Source: Margaritispora aquatica (taxonomy: Eukaryota; Ascomycota; Leotiomycetes; Helotiales; Discinellaceae). From it: a DNA stretch of 64,000 nt. The notes beneath the pieces are model-generated. The model saw only the letters and a list, made by a program, of their open reading frames with translations. It did not search any database and was not told the DNA's origin. Shown one piece after another: positions 10,943 through 23,828 of the stretch. Position 1 is the first letter of the stretch. Every line of letters begins with the position of its first letter. Location of the stretch: contig VJWN01000015.1 of assembly GCA_007644065.1 (NCBI GenBank), positions 914,658 to 978,657 on the forward strand, written 5' to 3'. Both the position numbers and the translations under genes were made by a program.

Positions 10943-13900
10943 TTAGAATGCCGTCTGGATCTTAGAGTATAACTCGGTGTCGAGGAAGTTGTAATTTCGG
11001 TCTACTTCGCAGAATGGATGTTGTTTAAGCAGAGTGTCTGCAATGGGACGTTCTTGTGGATCACTGTGTTTTAAAATTAGTACTTCTTTCATAGAGGATT
11101 AAAGGGAGAGGCTTACATAGTAAAGCAATCCGCCATGAAAGCCACAGCTACAGGACTGATAGTTGCAGAAACATCATCAGGAATTGGTGGTGCCTCATTG
11201 AGACTTCCAAGCTTGTAAATGGCTCCTACAGTCTCCTCCTTACTCCACGGTCTTCGGCCGGCAAACATTTCTAGAACGACACAGCCGAGTGACCAGATAT
11301 CGACCTTGGCTGAATATCCTTGGCCTTGAGAACGTACTACTTCTGGTGCCATCCAGAAAACTGAGCCTTGCATATTGTTCGATGCATCATCACCATAGAT
11401 GTTATCCGTCTTCTTCGAGATACCAAAATCAGAGATCTTGCAGGTTCCATCGAGATCTAGCAGGATATTGTCTGCTTTCAAATCTCGGTGAAGAATGCCC
11501 TGAGAATGAAGATATGCAAGTCCAGAAAGCGTTTGTTGAGTGAGCGACCTGACGAGCATCTCTTCGAATTTGCCATGCTTGCGGAGACAACTACCTACAC
11601 TACCACCTGAAATGTATTCGAGGAAGATGCTGATTGACATTTCCTTCCGCTCACAACCCAGATACTGTACGATGTTGACATGATCAAGATGCTGCATGGT
11701 GTCGATCTCTTGATCAAGGGCAGCGACCATCTCACGAATTTTATCCTTGTCCCCTCCAGCTGCTTTCTGGCTGACTTCTACTTGCTTGACAGCCAAGAAC
11801 TCTCCAGTGGTGGCGTTCATTCCCAAGTACACCCGGCCATAAGTTCCTTTGCCAATCAACTGACCCTTGAACCATCGGAACGTTGCTTGTCGTTTTGGAA
11901 TGTTGTCCTGTGGGATCTGAGGCATTATGAAACTGCTTCCACGTTGAGGTTTGATTTGAACAATATGAGCACCAAACATCTTTGTGCTCTTGCGTCTGAG
12001 GATAGTGCTCGATGTTCCCGTTTGTTGGCTGGTTGGGGCAGTGAATCGCTTGTTAGCCTCATGAGCGCCTCTGGCAACCTCACGAATCGACTTCATTCGA
12101 CCCAATCCACCAGAGCGACGGATGTTTCTCTGGGCAATGCTCTGCATTGATCCAGGCCTCTCAAGTGCCTTTAAGGTTGATTGATCGGAGCCCAAGGTAT
12201 CATTGTCATTATAGTACAGACTCGAGCGAGCACTGTTGACATTTGATGAGTTATCAGTTGTTAATCCAGATTGTGCTGCAGGCGTTGATTCCACGGGAGT
12301 GTCTTGTTCTGCGATTGGCGAGATTGGCGGAGATCCACCAGCATTTTCTTCCAGAACAGGTTGATCGAGATCGAGATTAGGGAAGAAATCGTCAAGGTTG
12401 TTGAGAAGGGCATCGGTGGGAGGTCTGCTTGCCCACACATCTTCTCTTGCAAAGGATTCACGACGAAGAAGTTTAGCGCTCATGTCCTCGGATGATTCTG
12501 CGGACCAACCACCTTCAGAATTGGAAGCAGCAGAGCTAGGAGTACGCCTAGCGATGCGCTTGCCGGCACTTCGAGAAGCGTCATTATCGTTTGCGGAATC
12601 TGTAGCGAAGTTCTGGGGCGAGGAGAAGGACACCGAAAGACCTTTCTTCGACCTAGATGTCCTGATGCTTAGACTAGGACGCTTAGTAACGCCTTCTGAA
12701 TCGTCACTAAAATCTTGAGATGGTGTGACTTTACGCATGCTAGATTTCTTGGCGAGACGGTTTGCAAGTGGTACTGCGAACAGGCCATCGTCGGAATCAT
12801 CGTCAGAATCTGTTTGAGTATCTTGCTGAGTTGGGTTCTTGAAGTCAACGTTGGATTCAGTGAAGTCCAGTTTAGGACCATATGACATTCGGTTTCCCGG
12901 GGTGTTCATATCAGGTGGCTGCTGTGGTGTACTAGTGCTGGGTGCATCTGGAGTCGGAGCTCTCTTCACATCTTCATCACGTACTCGGCTGACGGCAGTA
13001 TTCTGGGCAATTCTTAGAGATGCAGGTAGTTCCCGTGGAACATTTTCATGTGTATCCTCGCCGTAGTCTGGAACAACAAAAGGCACTTCACCTTTAGCCC
13101 ATGTTATGCTACCAGGCGTGCCGCTGGCGGATCTTGGACTACTTCTTTCTGAACCTGGTGTTCCAAAATCAACTGAAGCCATGGCACTTCTCCCTCTATC
13201 ATACTGATCGTTTCCAGGAGGTGAAGACTTCTTGTTTGGCGTTGAATTGCTGGCATTGTTGGTGGTTGGATGACCGACCCCACCCAGGCGACTGCCCATT
13301 CCAATAAGAGCAGCGGCAATACCACTGCTAGCTTGAGGTGATGCTGGAACAGGTTTGCGTTTGCCATATTCCGACATTTCTTGTGCAGCATAAGGGTGTG
13401 GTTCTCCGCCAGACAAGCGGTTATTGCCGTCACTATCAATGCTTGTGAGCGACAATCGTGCTTGATGACCGCTCCTTTTGCTGAGTGAATTCGCCTTGAT
13501 CAATGTAGCAGACTCGGCAGGAGGAGGAGGCGGACGTCTCTGAGGAAACAAGCTGTCCGGCTTCTTATCCTCAAATGGCGAATTTCTTGGTTGATCAAAG
13601 TCGACATTTCTGCCAACAATACCAAAAGCGGCATCATTGCTTGACCCATCTTTATTTCTACCAGTGTCGCTATTTGGAGCTTCCATGTTCGCCTTCTTCT
13701 TGGCTAGATGAGCCTTTTGTGTTCGGCCCATCTTAGCTTTATGCTCACTAGACGCAAGCTCCATGAGAGCTTGCTTTTCAGATTCTGGTATTTGGCTTTC
13801 ACCTCCTTGTTGCAATCCACCGAATTGTTGCATAAGCATGAGGCGGTCTCTGAGTGCATCTGATGGAGGCTCGGGTGCGCTTGGAGAATCGCGAGTGGTA

Positions 13901-16710
13901 GATTGGCCACTTGGAGCCTTGACCGTATTTTGGCGAGAACTTGGCGGAGAAGAGCTGGATCGTCTTCTGGTGCCGTTCAAAGCAGCATATGCCTCTTCGT
14001 CTAAAGGCGCTGTTGGTGGAAGACCGGGCGAGAGCCCAAGCCTATTGCCAAAATTCATGCCAAGCCCTGCTGATTGAGAGGCAGGCAACGATGTAGCAGA
14101 ACTAGCAGGAGCACGAATGTACAACTTCAAGGTGCCGAGAGGATCTGCTTTAGTTCTCTTCAGAACAAGTAACCTTTGGTCATCCAATGGATCTTCGTTG
14201 TGGTCGATTTTTCCAAGCTCAGTAGGGTATATTTGTACAAACTCGTCATCTTGTATACCCAAATTTGCACAAATGCTGCTTCGAACATCGTCCGCGGAAT
14301 CCAGGTCAGTAACTTCACACATTTTGTAATTCCACCCGTCTAGAGTTGCTAGTAGAAAGGTCCTTCCAGTGATATTTCGTCTTCCACGGTAGTTCTGATT
14401 CGTATGTGCAAAGCGATCATATTCTGACGCTGAGAAAGTTGATGCTGGTCGGTCAAGTGATGTCTCACTTGAGTTGCTGATCTTCCCGTTGCCGAGAAAA
14501 GGTCCAGGCTTGAAGTTCAGCGAAGGACTTGTAGGAGATTCTAAGTTTGGGTCATCTGGCGAAGGCAAGGATCCGTCTTCTTTCCTTTTCTTCCTGAAGA
14601 ACTTCAAAACTCCTTTGCCTTCCTTTCCATTATGGTCAGGGCCATCCAAAGCTCCCGGTCGAGTGCCATCAACGCCATGGCGACGACTTTCTTGGTTTCG
14701 CACCAGATGAGATTCTCCCACAGCTCCTCCCATGCCCCCGCGAAGAATTTGGCTCGCGTTCGGTGGAACACCAGAGCCATATATTGCTGTGCTCGATGAT
14801 ATCGAGTCCGTACTGTTGGTGTTCCTGTGTCCGAATTTTGACTGGTGTGGTGAAGCGGAAAGATTTCCACTGTTGCCGGCGTGTAAGGTAGCAAATGTTC
14901 CTCCTCCTGGGCTATCACTTTGTGGACTTCCATCAGCTCGAAGGGCAGCGCCCCTGAATGGACCCTCGCTTATTTCAGTACTAGCACTGGGACTGTGACG
15001 ACGACTTGCATCTCCCTCGATATTTCTAAGCGCAGTCCTGTATCCCCCTTTATTCTGGGCACTGTATGCTGATTCGGATTCTAATATGGGCATCGTGGTG
15101 CTTCGACCCGAAAAACGTCTCGTGCTCGAAAAGCCTGGGCCTGGCCCCTTGAACATTGATTTTCCTGGGCTGTCATCATCACCATTTGCTGTGCTGGGAG
15201 TGGATACATGAAGTTCTCTACCAAGATTTGGTGAACTTTCAACATTCCCGTCAGTGCCTGCACTGGCTATATTTGAAGTGTGTGGGGATGATTCTCGTCG
15301 CATGTGGGAAAGCTTGGAGGCATCTGATGTCTTGCCATGAGCAATACCTCTAATCAAACGTCTCATTCTCTTGCCCTCTTCTCGTTCCCTAGCTTGATCC
15401 CAACCGGTCCCACTATTTGAGCATTCTTTGGCGAGCCGCGGGTACACTTGTTGATGCATCATACCAAAATTACCTCTGCCACCGTGACCACTGCCAAGCT
15501 CCGTGAACACACTTCCATATATATTCAAAGATTTGAACGTTTCTTGCCAATCATTAGAAAACTGATTATTAGCTAGCCATAACAAAACTCGATCCATTGT
15601 CCATTGTGATGCGGGATCGCTGGGAGAAATTGGAGTATTATTATTCGATTGGCTACTCATACCTCTATTGGAGAGCTGAGGATTCATCAGAGTGGCGGTA
15701 GGAGGCCCAGAAGAGTTATAGTCTGGCAAGTGGATATTGTTGAATCGATTCACGGGTGTTTGCGATGGGTACATGCGCTGGTCATTGTAATAACTGCTCA
15801 CATCGTCCAAAGGGGTAGTAATATCCGTGTTGAACGTCGCTCTCGATGTGGATCTGGAGCTTTCGGATACAGCAGAGAATTCACCACTATCTCCCCTGTT
15901 AAAACTCGGCTCAGAAGTCCTGCCAAACCCCGGAATCCCAACTCCTGGACCAAATGAGTCCCCATGCGGTATGTATGTTGCGGACATTTGGTGCTCGCTA
16001 GCGGGTGGAGGAGGGATCGATAGCGGAGGAGGTTGGTGGTTGTACGTCTGACTTGGGTTATATGCTTGGTGTTGGCCATTGGCTGGAGGGTTTGGTGGTG
16101 GAAGAGGAAACCCTCTCGAATCATACTGTCTTCCCCAACTTCCCGCCCAATTCGAACCTGGTGGGGGACCAGGTGGAGGGGGTATCATTACTCCAGGATG
16201 TTGATGCTGATTGGAAGTTCTGGGTGGAGGTGGAGGAATAGACATCATATGTTGCTGGGCGGCTGGAGGTGACATTGGAGGAGGTGGAGGAAGGACATAT
16301 TGTCTCGAAGCACCCGCCTCAGACGCATGACGCTGACCTGGTTGATACATTTGATTCTGGCGCACAGAAGGTCGATATGAGTTATTAGGATTGTACAAGG
16401 GAGAAGGCAATGCTTCATGTGCGGCTGTAGAGCTGGCGCGTGGGCGAGATGAAGTATTTGAGGAATTCAACAGGGGATATGGTGAGCCCGATCCTCCTCT
16501 CCCGTATATTGGAATTAACAAGTTCGAGGATGATGAGAGGTCGTACTCGGGCACGTCGTTCAGTATTAAACCTCCTCCGTCGAGATCCTCAGGCTTCGAT
16601 ATTCGCGGGGAGACCAAAGGCACTCGATTGGCATCGGAATTGTTGGATCGGGCTGATGAGGATCGTGGTCGCAGACTTGTGTTCATTGTATCCCGCGCAT
16701 CTTTATACAT
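10943..16710 (-). CDS. BCK1: MAP kinase kinase kinase, BCK1-like (cell wall integrity)
   Basis: Exons 16710-11117 and 11063-10943 give 1904 aa. The single intron lies near the 3' end and joins CFT-IDPQERP, kinase subdomain XI. Bck1 acts under protein kinase C and phosphorylates the MAPKK of the cell wall integrity cascade. The N-terminal ~300 residues are Pro/Gly/Ser-rich with several polyproline runs. Around residue 366 comes a SAM-like helical block (QWTMDRVLLWLANNQFSN). Around 784 comes a Ras-association-like block (RTFLLATLDGWNYKMCEV). The kinase domain starts near 1610 with GKGTYGRVYLG, has HRDLKADN near 1738 and DFGISKK near 1757, and ends in the C-terminal exon. The rest is long disordered Ser/Pro sequence. 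A second ATG lies eight codons in (16686), so the start is uncertain by that much. Confidence 0.93.
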
Positions 16711-17236
16711 CCAGAATCAACAGCACTAACTACTATGGATGTTGGTTGTGGCTCTTGCCCTAGGAATGGTGGGTATTTGATATGTTCGAGGTCGGAGCCG
16801 CACGTACTGTAATTAGTGCTATAGGTCGATCGGCAGGTATGCGCGAGCAAGCAAACTGTCGCACGGCGCAATGATAAGGTATGTATGTAGTGTAGAGCAC
16901 AGCTCACAGCGTGAATGAGAACTCAACTCCCAACCAGAAAGCGAGTCGCGAAATGGAGAGTGAGGATGAGGATGTTGGTGGAGTTTGTTGTACGGAAGAG
17001 AGCACCTAGAGGTCCTAGAGGTCCTGGAGGTCCTGGAGGGGAAGCGCGCAGAGGTGCATTCAATTGTTTGTTTGTCGTGCCTGTGCCTTTGCCTTGTTGG
17101 AAGTTCTCTTGTTGGAGATGTCTGCGTCTAGGGCATATCATTCGTGGAGAGGTGACAAGGGGAATGAAAGGACCTCTCAGCTTGTCGAGAATGCACAGAC
17201 GATTAGATGATGGACGACAGGCGACTGCTGAGAGAC

Positions 17237-17260
17237 GTACAGTACAGTACAGTACAGTAC
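17237..17260. repeat. (GTACA)n microsatellite
   Basis: About five copies of the pentamer GTACA, in the upstream region of the BCK1-like gene. Confidence 0.85.
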
Positions 17261-18228
17261 CGTAGCGAGTTCTCCATACGAGGTGAGATCAGCCACATGC
17301 AGTCAGCAGCTTTGGCTCTGCAACTTGCTCTCCCTCTCACCTTCTACCTTCTCACGCTTCTACCTTACATCAGTGTCCAGCCAATCTAGCCCCTCCAGCC
17401 CATCCAGCCCAAATTCTACCTAGCCACTATTCAGCCACTTATCAGCGCCACACTTATTGCTTCCCTCAGCAAAAAGTCTAGGTTTCATCGGGATCTGATA
17501 CCGAGTGCACATGGAAAAGAAAAAAGAATAAACTGTGACCAAGAGGCGTGACTGTGAAGAAAAAGAACAATGCATTTAGTGTTCCCCGGTTTCAGTGTCT
17601 ACGGAGTATAGGAAAATGGGAGCAGGTAAGTGTAATCGCTTAAAACACACAACAGTGTTATAACAACAATGTCACTCGTACCTTAGCTACCTTCTTTGAG
17701 GTTAAAGTATATAAAAGCTCCCTAGTCTTTCTACTACTCAGTTATGGAGTTACACACTTTTCGCCAAATTTGTTGGATGAAATACTTGTGCTAGCTAATC
17801 AATATGCATTAAAGAGTTGATTCAAATGAAGAATGAAGAATCGAATATTAGCGAGCTTCCATTCCTATTGAATTAAAAATAGAGACAATGTCCGAATGGA
17901 AACCTTCCTTCTCATGATCTTTAGCGCTTCCATGCTCTTCTAGTGATCTAGTTTAGGATGTCCGATATCGAAAAGCGATGAGATGACTTGAAAGGTTCCA
18001 GAATCCTGCATACCCTGTTTGATCTCCCTCGCTATCTCCTGATCTACACCCACGATTTGGCGTCATTTCATGTCTGACATCGTAAAATACCTAGCAACAG
18101 TGTCTACAACATTGTGCTGCATAAAGTTACCCCTGTAAAGTCTTGGGGAGAAATGTCTCATGAATTCCCCGCCTACTCCAAGTCGTGTTTGAATTGCCCT
18201 TCATTACAAAGTTGACGAAAAGCCAGTC

Positions 18229-18261
18229 GAGGAGGAGGAGGAGGAGGAGGAGGAGGAGGAG
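18229..18261. repeat. (GAG)n trinucleotide repeat
   Basis: About 11 uninterrupted GAG units, about 710 bp upstream of the pyruvate decarboxylase start. The overlapping ORF reads it as poly-Arg and is not convincing as a gene. Confidence 0.9.
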
Positions 18262-18971
18262 TGAAGCTTGGAATGGAGACGGGGACTTAGAATGTAAGCA
18301 TCAATCACGACGGTGTGGGTTCATCAACTCAAGCAAAGTCAAAGTCAAGTCAAGTCAAGCCACACACTTCCGTGACTTTTCCCACTGCCGTTGCCACCTT
18401 TTTCTGGTCCTTGCTTGCCAAGGGTGACTTGTCTCGAACCATCCATCCATCACATCCATCACCAAATGGAAGGGCTTGATCTTTTTGGATCACCTACAGT
18501 ACTCCTAGTCTCTAGTCTCTTGTCTCTTGTCTCCTCTCTCTACTTCTCACCTTGAGGTACCTTGCCCAACGAACACATATCAGATCACCTTTTCCACTTC
18601 CTCACCCACGTTTTCACCACGTTTACAATACGAATTCAGTTTTTCTATCGGCCCGCAAACTGCGAAGTGCAACTGCATGAGTCGATTTTTGGTGGCTGCG
18701 ATGTCACACCACTTTTCAGAAGCATGTACTCTGGTAGATATGAGGGTCTGCCATCGTCATAGGCTGCACTAGGTGGGCTGATGAGCAGCTATCGGATTTC
18801 ACGGGTCGAGAAAACTACGAGAGAAATGCCCTTCAAAAAGTATATCAATGGTTAATAATCCTGCTGCTTCTTTTCTCTTGTCATTGCAATTCACATTCTT
18901 ATTTGTTATACATACAAATTACACAAACCACATTTCTCTTGTTCTACACAACCACAAACAATTACACAATA

Positions 18972-20850
18972 ATGGCAACAGTAGATATCCGGACTTCGTC
19001 ATTGAAGTCTCCAATCGATGTCGCAGAGTATCTCTTCACCAGACTACAACAGATGGGTGTTAAGTCCATCCATGGCCTTCCAGGAGACTACAATCTGGTT
19101 GCCCTGGATTATCTAGGACCTCTCGGTTTGAAGTGGGTAGGCAATTGCAACGAACTCAATGCTGGTAATTACTATTACTCCTACCTATCTTGTAATTGTT
19201 ACCCCGCTGACCCCTCTCTTAGGTTATGCCGCAGATGGTTATGCCAGGATAAAGGGCATCTCTGCCATTGTTACGACATTCGGTGTTGGAGAACTCAGTG
19301 CTATCAATGCCATTGCTGGCGCATATTCAGAACATGTCCCTATCGTCCACATCGTCGGTGTTCCATCGACCGTATCACAAAAGGATGGCATGCTTCTGCA
19401 TCATACACTGGGTAACGGCAATTTCAATGTCTTCGCAGATATGAATAAGGAGATATCATGCGCAATGGCAAAACTCAACGACCCAACGGATGCTGCTCAA
19501 CTGATCGATCACGCACTGCAACAATGTTGGCTTCAAAGTCGGCCTGTCTACATCACTCTTCCAACCGATATAGTGCAAAAGAAAATCGAGGGTGAACGAC
19601 TAAAGACTCCAATTGACATCCACTTTCCAGAAAACGACGTTGACCGGGAGGACTATGTTGTTGAGGTCGTCCTGAAATATCTGATGGCAGCAAAGAACCC
19701 AATTATCCTGGTTGATGCATGCGCAGTCAGACACAGAGTTCTTGAAGAGGTTCACGACCTGATTGAGAAAACGAATTTACCAGTATTTGTTACGCCCATG
19801 GGTAAAGGTGCCGTCAATGAGACACATCCAACATATGGTGGTGTATATGCTGGTTCTGGAAGTCATCCTGATGTTCAGAAGCGGGTAGAGGCATCTGATC
19901 TTATTCTTACGATTGGAGCTATCAAGGCAAGTCTTATCTTTACATCTTTATACAATTGCTAATTGTGAAATAGAGTGACTTCAATACTGCAGGCTTCTCT
20001 TACAAAACATCACAACTTAACACAATCGACTTTCACAGCACACATGTCACTGTACGATACTCAGAATATCCCAAGGTACACATGAGAGGTGTATTACGAA
20101 AGGTTATTAACCAAGTCGACTTAAGCAAGATTTCCGCAGTAGCAGGACCAAAGATGGCCAACAAAGTAGAGGAGAACGAGGATAAGTCTGATATCATTAC
20201 ACAAGCATGGTTCTGGCCTAAGGCTGGTGAGTTTATGCTAGAGGATGATATCGTCATAACTGAGACGGGTACTGCAAACTTCGGTATTTGGGAGACCAAG
20301 TTCCCAAAGGGTGTCTCAGCCATTTCACAGGTCCTGTGGGGTAGCATCGGATATTCAGTTGGTGCCTGCCAAGGAGCGTGTCTTGCCGCACGTGATGCTG
20401 GCTCATCAAGGAGAACAATCTTGTTCGTTGGAGATGGTTCATTTGAGTTGACAGCCCAAGAAGTTAGCACGATGATTCGCTTGGGCTTAAAGCCAATCAT
20501 GTAAGTTTGTTCAACTTCATCTCCTTTCCATCGCTAACATACTCAGCTTCGTCATTTGCAATGATGGCTACACTATCGAGCGATTCATCCACGGAATGGA
20601 TGCCGACTACAATGACATCCAGACCTGGAAGTACAAGGATCTCGTCAAGGTCTTTGGTGCTCAGGAGGGTACCTACAGGACATACCAGATCAAGACGAAG
20701 GAGGAAGTCAACAATTTGTTCAAAGACCCAGAGTTCAACTCTGCAAACGTTTTACAGTTCGTGGAGCTATACATCCCAAAGAAGGATGCGCCTAGGGCAT
20801 TGGTTTTGACTGCAGATGCATCAGCTAAGAACAACGCCAAGGCTTCATGA
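18972..20850 (+). CDS. PDC1: Pyruvate decarboxylase
   Basis: Exons 18972-19164, 19223-19926, 19974-20500 and 20547-20850 give 575 aa, the normal family length. The enzyme is thiamine-diphosphate dependent and converts pyruvate to acetaldehyde and CO2 in fermentation. The N-terminal TPP domain has [15 protein letters not shown] and the catalytic Glu in [15 protein letters not shown], the latter formed across intron 1. [10 protein letters not shown] segment carries the active-site His pair. The C-terminal TPP-binding motif [11 protein letters not shown]...[12 protein letters not shown] is restored across intron 3. Intron 2 has no usable GT donor in phase: AAG is followed by GCAAGT and the next exon starts SDFNTAGF, so it is read as a GC-AG intron. 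The related indolepyruvate and phenylpyruvate decarboxylases are the main alternative, but the whole-protein pattern favours PDC. Confidence 0.93.
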
Positions 20851-21947
20851 GATTGTTTCACATCGGGTGGGAATTTTTGAATGATGGCGCTGGTGGTAAC
20901 TTTAGTTTGGCGAACAGGTTCAGACTGGATGTCTAATGGATAATGAATAGAACTTTATGAAACTTCACACTCACATCTCATCTACCTACCTTATCTTGTC
21001 CATTTGACTATCTCACATTCCTCACCTCCCAAGCCTCCATCTTGCAACAACACTTCCCTTCCAACCAGTCACGTTCGACCCACCCAACCACCCAACCGTC
21101 CCGCACCGTCCTCCCCGTGCACAATGTCCTGTCTCAGTCCTTCCTCCTCACCTTCATAAACCCCAGCACATCGTTCTCTCCCGCCCAACGAGGGCCGGCA
21201 CTGGAATACCACAGCGGTGACCGTACGGATACTTGACTCCATAAGAGGTGGATGAACCAAAAACTTCATTCACAAATGGTTGGAATCCACCAATACTACA
21301 GTCTACATACAATTTACAGTCGCTTCACTTCTCTGCGCGAAATGCTACGTATGACTTGACGGAAAGATGTAGAAGTGGCTATTACCGGGGGCCCTTCGAA
21401 CTTTTTTGTTGTCGATTTTTTGGGGAGAAGGGGGGGGGTTTTTTTGGTAATTTTGGGGGGAAAGAGGTGTGTAAAGGGAGGGAGGAGGGGGGGGAGCAGA
21501 GGGCTCGGCGTTGTGTTCGGGTGTTTGAAGTGGGTGTATGTAAGGTATGTAAGGTATGTAAGGGATATGGGATGGGAAGGGGCTCGCTTAGGAGCGGTGG
21601 TGATTTTTTTTTTAAGTTTTGGTTCTTGGGGGATGGATGGGAAGTTGTTTGTGGATGTTTGTTTGGCTTTGTTGAGTAAGACTCTAATAGTATGTCAAGA
21701 CTCTCTGGTTTAGTGTATGGAGATGAGTCGACTGTAGTTTTATTTATATCTTATGTGCCATTTGTCTTTTGGAAAGTGCAGATTTGGTAAGAAGTGGGAG
21801 CTTCACTTCATGAATAAGTAATAAGTAATGCTTACAATTAATGCTGTTATCTTTTATGAACATCCAATAGAGACATGGGATTTTTTGTCTCGAGATACAA
21901 TCCCTCTTTCCAACTGTCACAGCATGAACACTCTGACCACTTACAAC
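20851..21947. other. Intergenic between convergent genes with a G-rich block
   Basis: Spacer between the 3' ends of the pyruvate decarboxylase (+) and DUF885 (-) genes. The left part (20950-21230) is C-rich. The middle (21400-21660) is very G-rich on the plus strand and yields 112- and 143-codon ORFs of Gly/Arg/Phe composition that look non-coding. Confidence 0.5.
21419..21506 (+). repeat. G-run cluster, potential G-quadruplex
   Basis: Within about 90 bp the plus strand has runs of four, nine, six, three and eight G residues, separated by short A/T loops. A TATGTAAGG-type tandem follows near 21535-21560. The arrangement satisfies the usual four-run quadruplex pattern; folding is inference. 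Confidence 0.6.
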
Positions 21948-23828
21948 TCAATTATCCAAATCTCCGTAAAATTTCCACCTCGTCTTGAAATCAGGCCCAA
22001 CCTTCTCGTTCTTCATTAACGCTCTCAACATCTCAATCGGCATCTCCCCCTCCCTCATAACTCTATCATGAAAAGCCTTCTCTCCCATCCCCGCATCCTC
22101 CACCAGCTCCCTCCTCAACGCATAGATCTGCAACGCACCAAGCATATACCCCGCCTGATACAGCGGCGTATAGTCGCCATTAAAGCTCCTCCTGACCTCC
22201 CCTTCCGCCGTCGCCCGCTCATGGCCCACTCGCTCAACCAACATATCCACGCACTCCTGCGGACTCAGCAACCCGAGGTGGAATTGCACCAAAAACACGA
22301 TCCGAATGCACCGATGCATGCGCCAGAACAGCATCCCGATTTTATTCTCAGCAGTGAAGGGAAACCCGCGGTCCCAGAGCAGCATCTCCCAGTACAGCGC
22401 CCACCCCTCCATCCAAAACGGCGTGTCGAACATCTGCCTATACGCCCTGTATCGCGCGATGCTGTAGAACTGCAAGTGGTGTCCAGGCAACAATTCATGG
22501 AACACCGTTGACCGCGAGAAATGGATGTTGTTCCCACGCATGATCATCAGCTTGTCAGCGTGGCTCATCGTGTCGTCCGGATACGAAACGATGATGTCGT
22601 CGCCACCTAGGAAAAACGGATTCGTGCGCTGTGCCGCCGGCGACATCATGAATGTCCTCCATGTCTCCTCCGCGATTGGCGGGATCGTAATCAAGTCGTG
22701 CTTCTTGACGTACGCCGTTGCTTCGTGCGCGAGGAGCTGCACTAGTTGCGGCTGCTGTCCAGGCGGGACGTAGAGGTTCTTGACGTGCTCGAGGGCGTCT
22801 CGCCAGTTTGGATAGCCGAGTTCGGCAGCGGCGCTCTTCATCTCGGCGAGACACCAGAGGTACTCTTTCTCGCCGATCTGGATGAGTTGTTCGGGCGTGT
22901 AGGGGATCATCTCCGAGGCCAAGTCGGCGAGGAGACCGCTGCGCCCGAGAGGGTCGCCGATTATGGCGTCAGTGTTGGAGGGGGTGACGCCGACGAGATG
23001 GGTGCGGATTAGCGAGGTGAGGGAGGTGAGGGCTTGGTCAAGGACGGGGTAGGGTGCTGTGAGCCACCATGTGAACATTGGGTCTGGTGAGAGATTAGCT
23101 TATCTTTGTGAGCTGACTGTTACATAGCGTAACACTTTTAGAACCAGAAGTTCAAGTCGAAACTGAAATTGAAATTGAAATTGAAATTGAAATTGAGATT
23201 GAAATGTGAAGGTATGTGTGATTGATGGAATGCACTTACCATATCCTCGGTAGAATTTATACCACTCAGCCAATAGTGATTGAAGCTGAATCACTGTGTT
23301 TACAGCTCTATAAGCAATCGTCTTCTCCATCTTCACTTTTCCGTCCAAGATCTTCTTGCTGACCTCCTCAATCTGCATCGAAGCCGAGTGAACATCACCA
23401 GCAGCTTTCTGTGCATCCATTGGCTTCATTTGCTGTCTATCCTCACACAACCGAACAATCGTCGGGGCAAATGGGAGCACTTGCTGCATCTTTTCATCTT
23501 TCTCGGCATCAAGGTCAGGCAGTCGAAAGTGCTTCTCAAGACAGTTCTTGAGAAGCAGGAAATCTATCTTCCCTTGCTGGTCGAGAGTGTTGAAGTTGAC
23601 TTTCTCGAGTGAGCTGAGTTCCTCTGAGAAGTACTTCTTGAACCTCGCCATCCGGAGAGGTGATATTGTGATATTATAGAATCCTCCGAGATCATTGATA
23701 TCAGCTCGGACTCGTTCGATACGCTGTCGCATATCCTCGTGATCTTGAATGTCTTCATCACGAGACGAGGAATCTGAAACCTCCAACTTCTCCAACTCAG
23801 GTAGGGTTCTTTCAACTTTCTGTCGCAT
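21948..23828 (-). CDS. DUF885-family metallopeptidase-like protein
   Basis: Exons 23828-23240 and 23083-21948 give 574 aa. The splice makes FYRGYDPMFTWW, the conserved entry to the second half of DUF885 proteins. The family resembles zinc metallopeptidases. HELLPGHHLQ (about residue 390) is the HExxxGH-like element, and MEGWALYWEML supplies the downstream Glu. No signal peptide or membrane segment is visible, so a cytosolic enzyme is likely. The substrate is unknown; peptide hydrolysis is inferred from the motif. The 156-bp intron is about three times longer than most in this window and contains a hexanucleotide repeat. The second exon is much more GC-rich than the first. The gene is divergent from the OPT transporter across 541 bp, which could make a peptide uptake and hydrolysis pair, but that is speculative. 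Confidence 0.85.
23165..23206. repeat. (GAAATT)n hexanucleotide repeat inside an intron
   Basis: Five perfect GAAATT units followed by GAGATT and GAAATG, wholly within the 23084-23239 intron of the DUF885 gene. It remains open in the frame of exon 1 as alternating Phe-Gln codons until a stop at 23100. Confidence 0.9.

Larger units (their letters stand above)
16711..18971. promoter_or_regulatory. Long divergent upstream region, BCK1-like / pyruvate decarboxylase
   Basis: 2.26 kb separate two divergent start codons. I see no credible gene. It holds simple repeats (17237-17260, 18229-18261), a GGTCCT/GGAGGTCCT tandem near 17010-17040, and a pyrimidine-rich, TCTC-repeating stretch near 18500-18560 typical of strong fungal promoters upstream of the pyruvate decarboxylase gene. 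Short ORFs here are repeat translations. Confidence 0.45.

Noticed and set aside
18185..18427. 80-codon ORF with a poly-Arg run
   Set aside because: Product of the (GAG)n microsatellite read in one frame.
20033..20500. 155-codon minus ORF inside the pyruvate decarboxylase gene
   Set aside because: Antisense shadow of exon 3; sense strand is fully explained by a conserved enzyme.
21248..21713. Two overlapping ORFs of 143 and 112 codons on plus
   Set aside because: They translate a G-run, low-complexity intergenic block; composition is Gly/Arg/Phe/Val with no domain.
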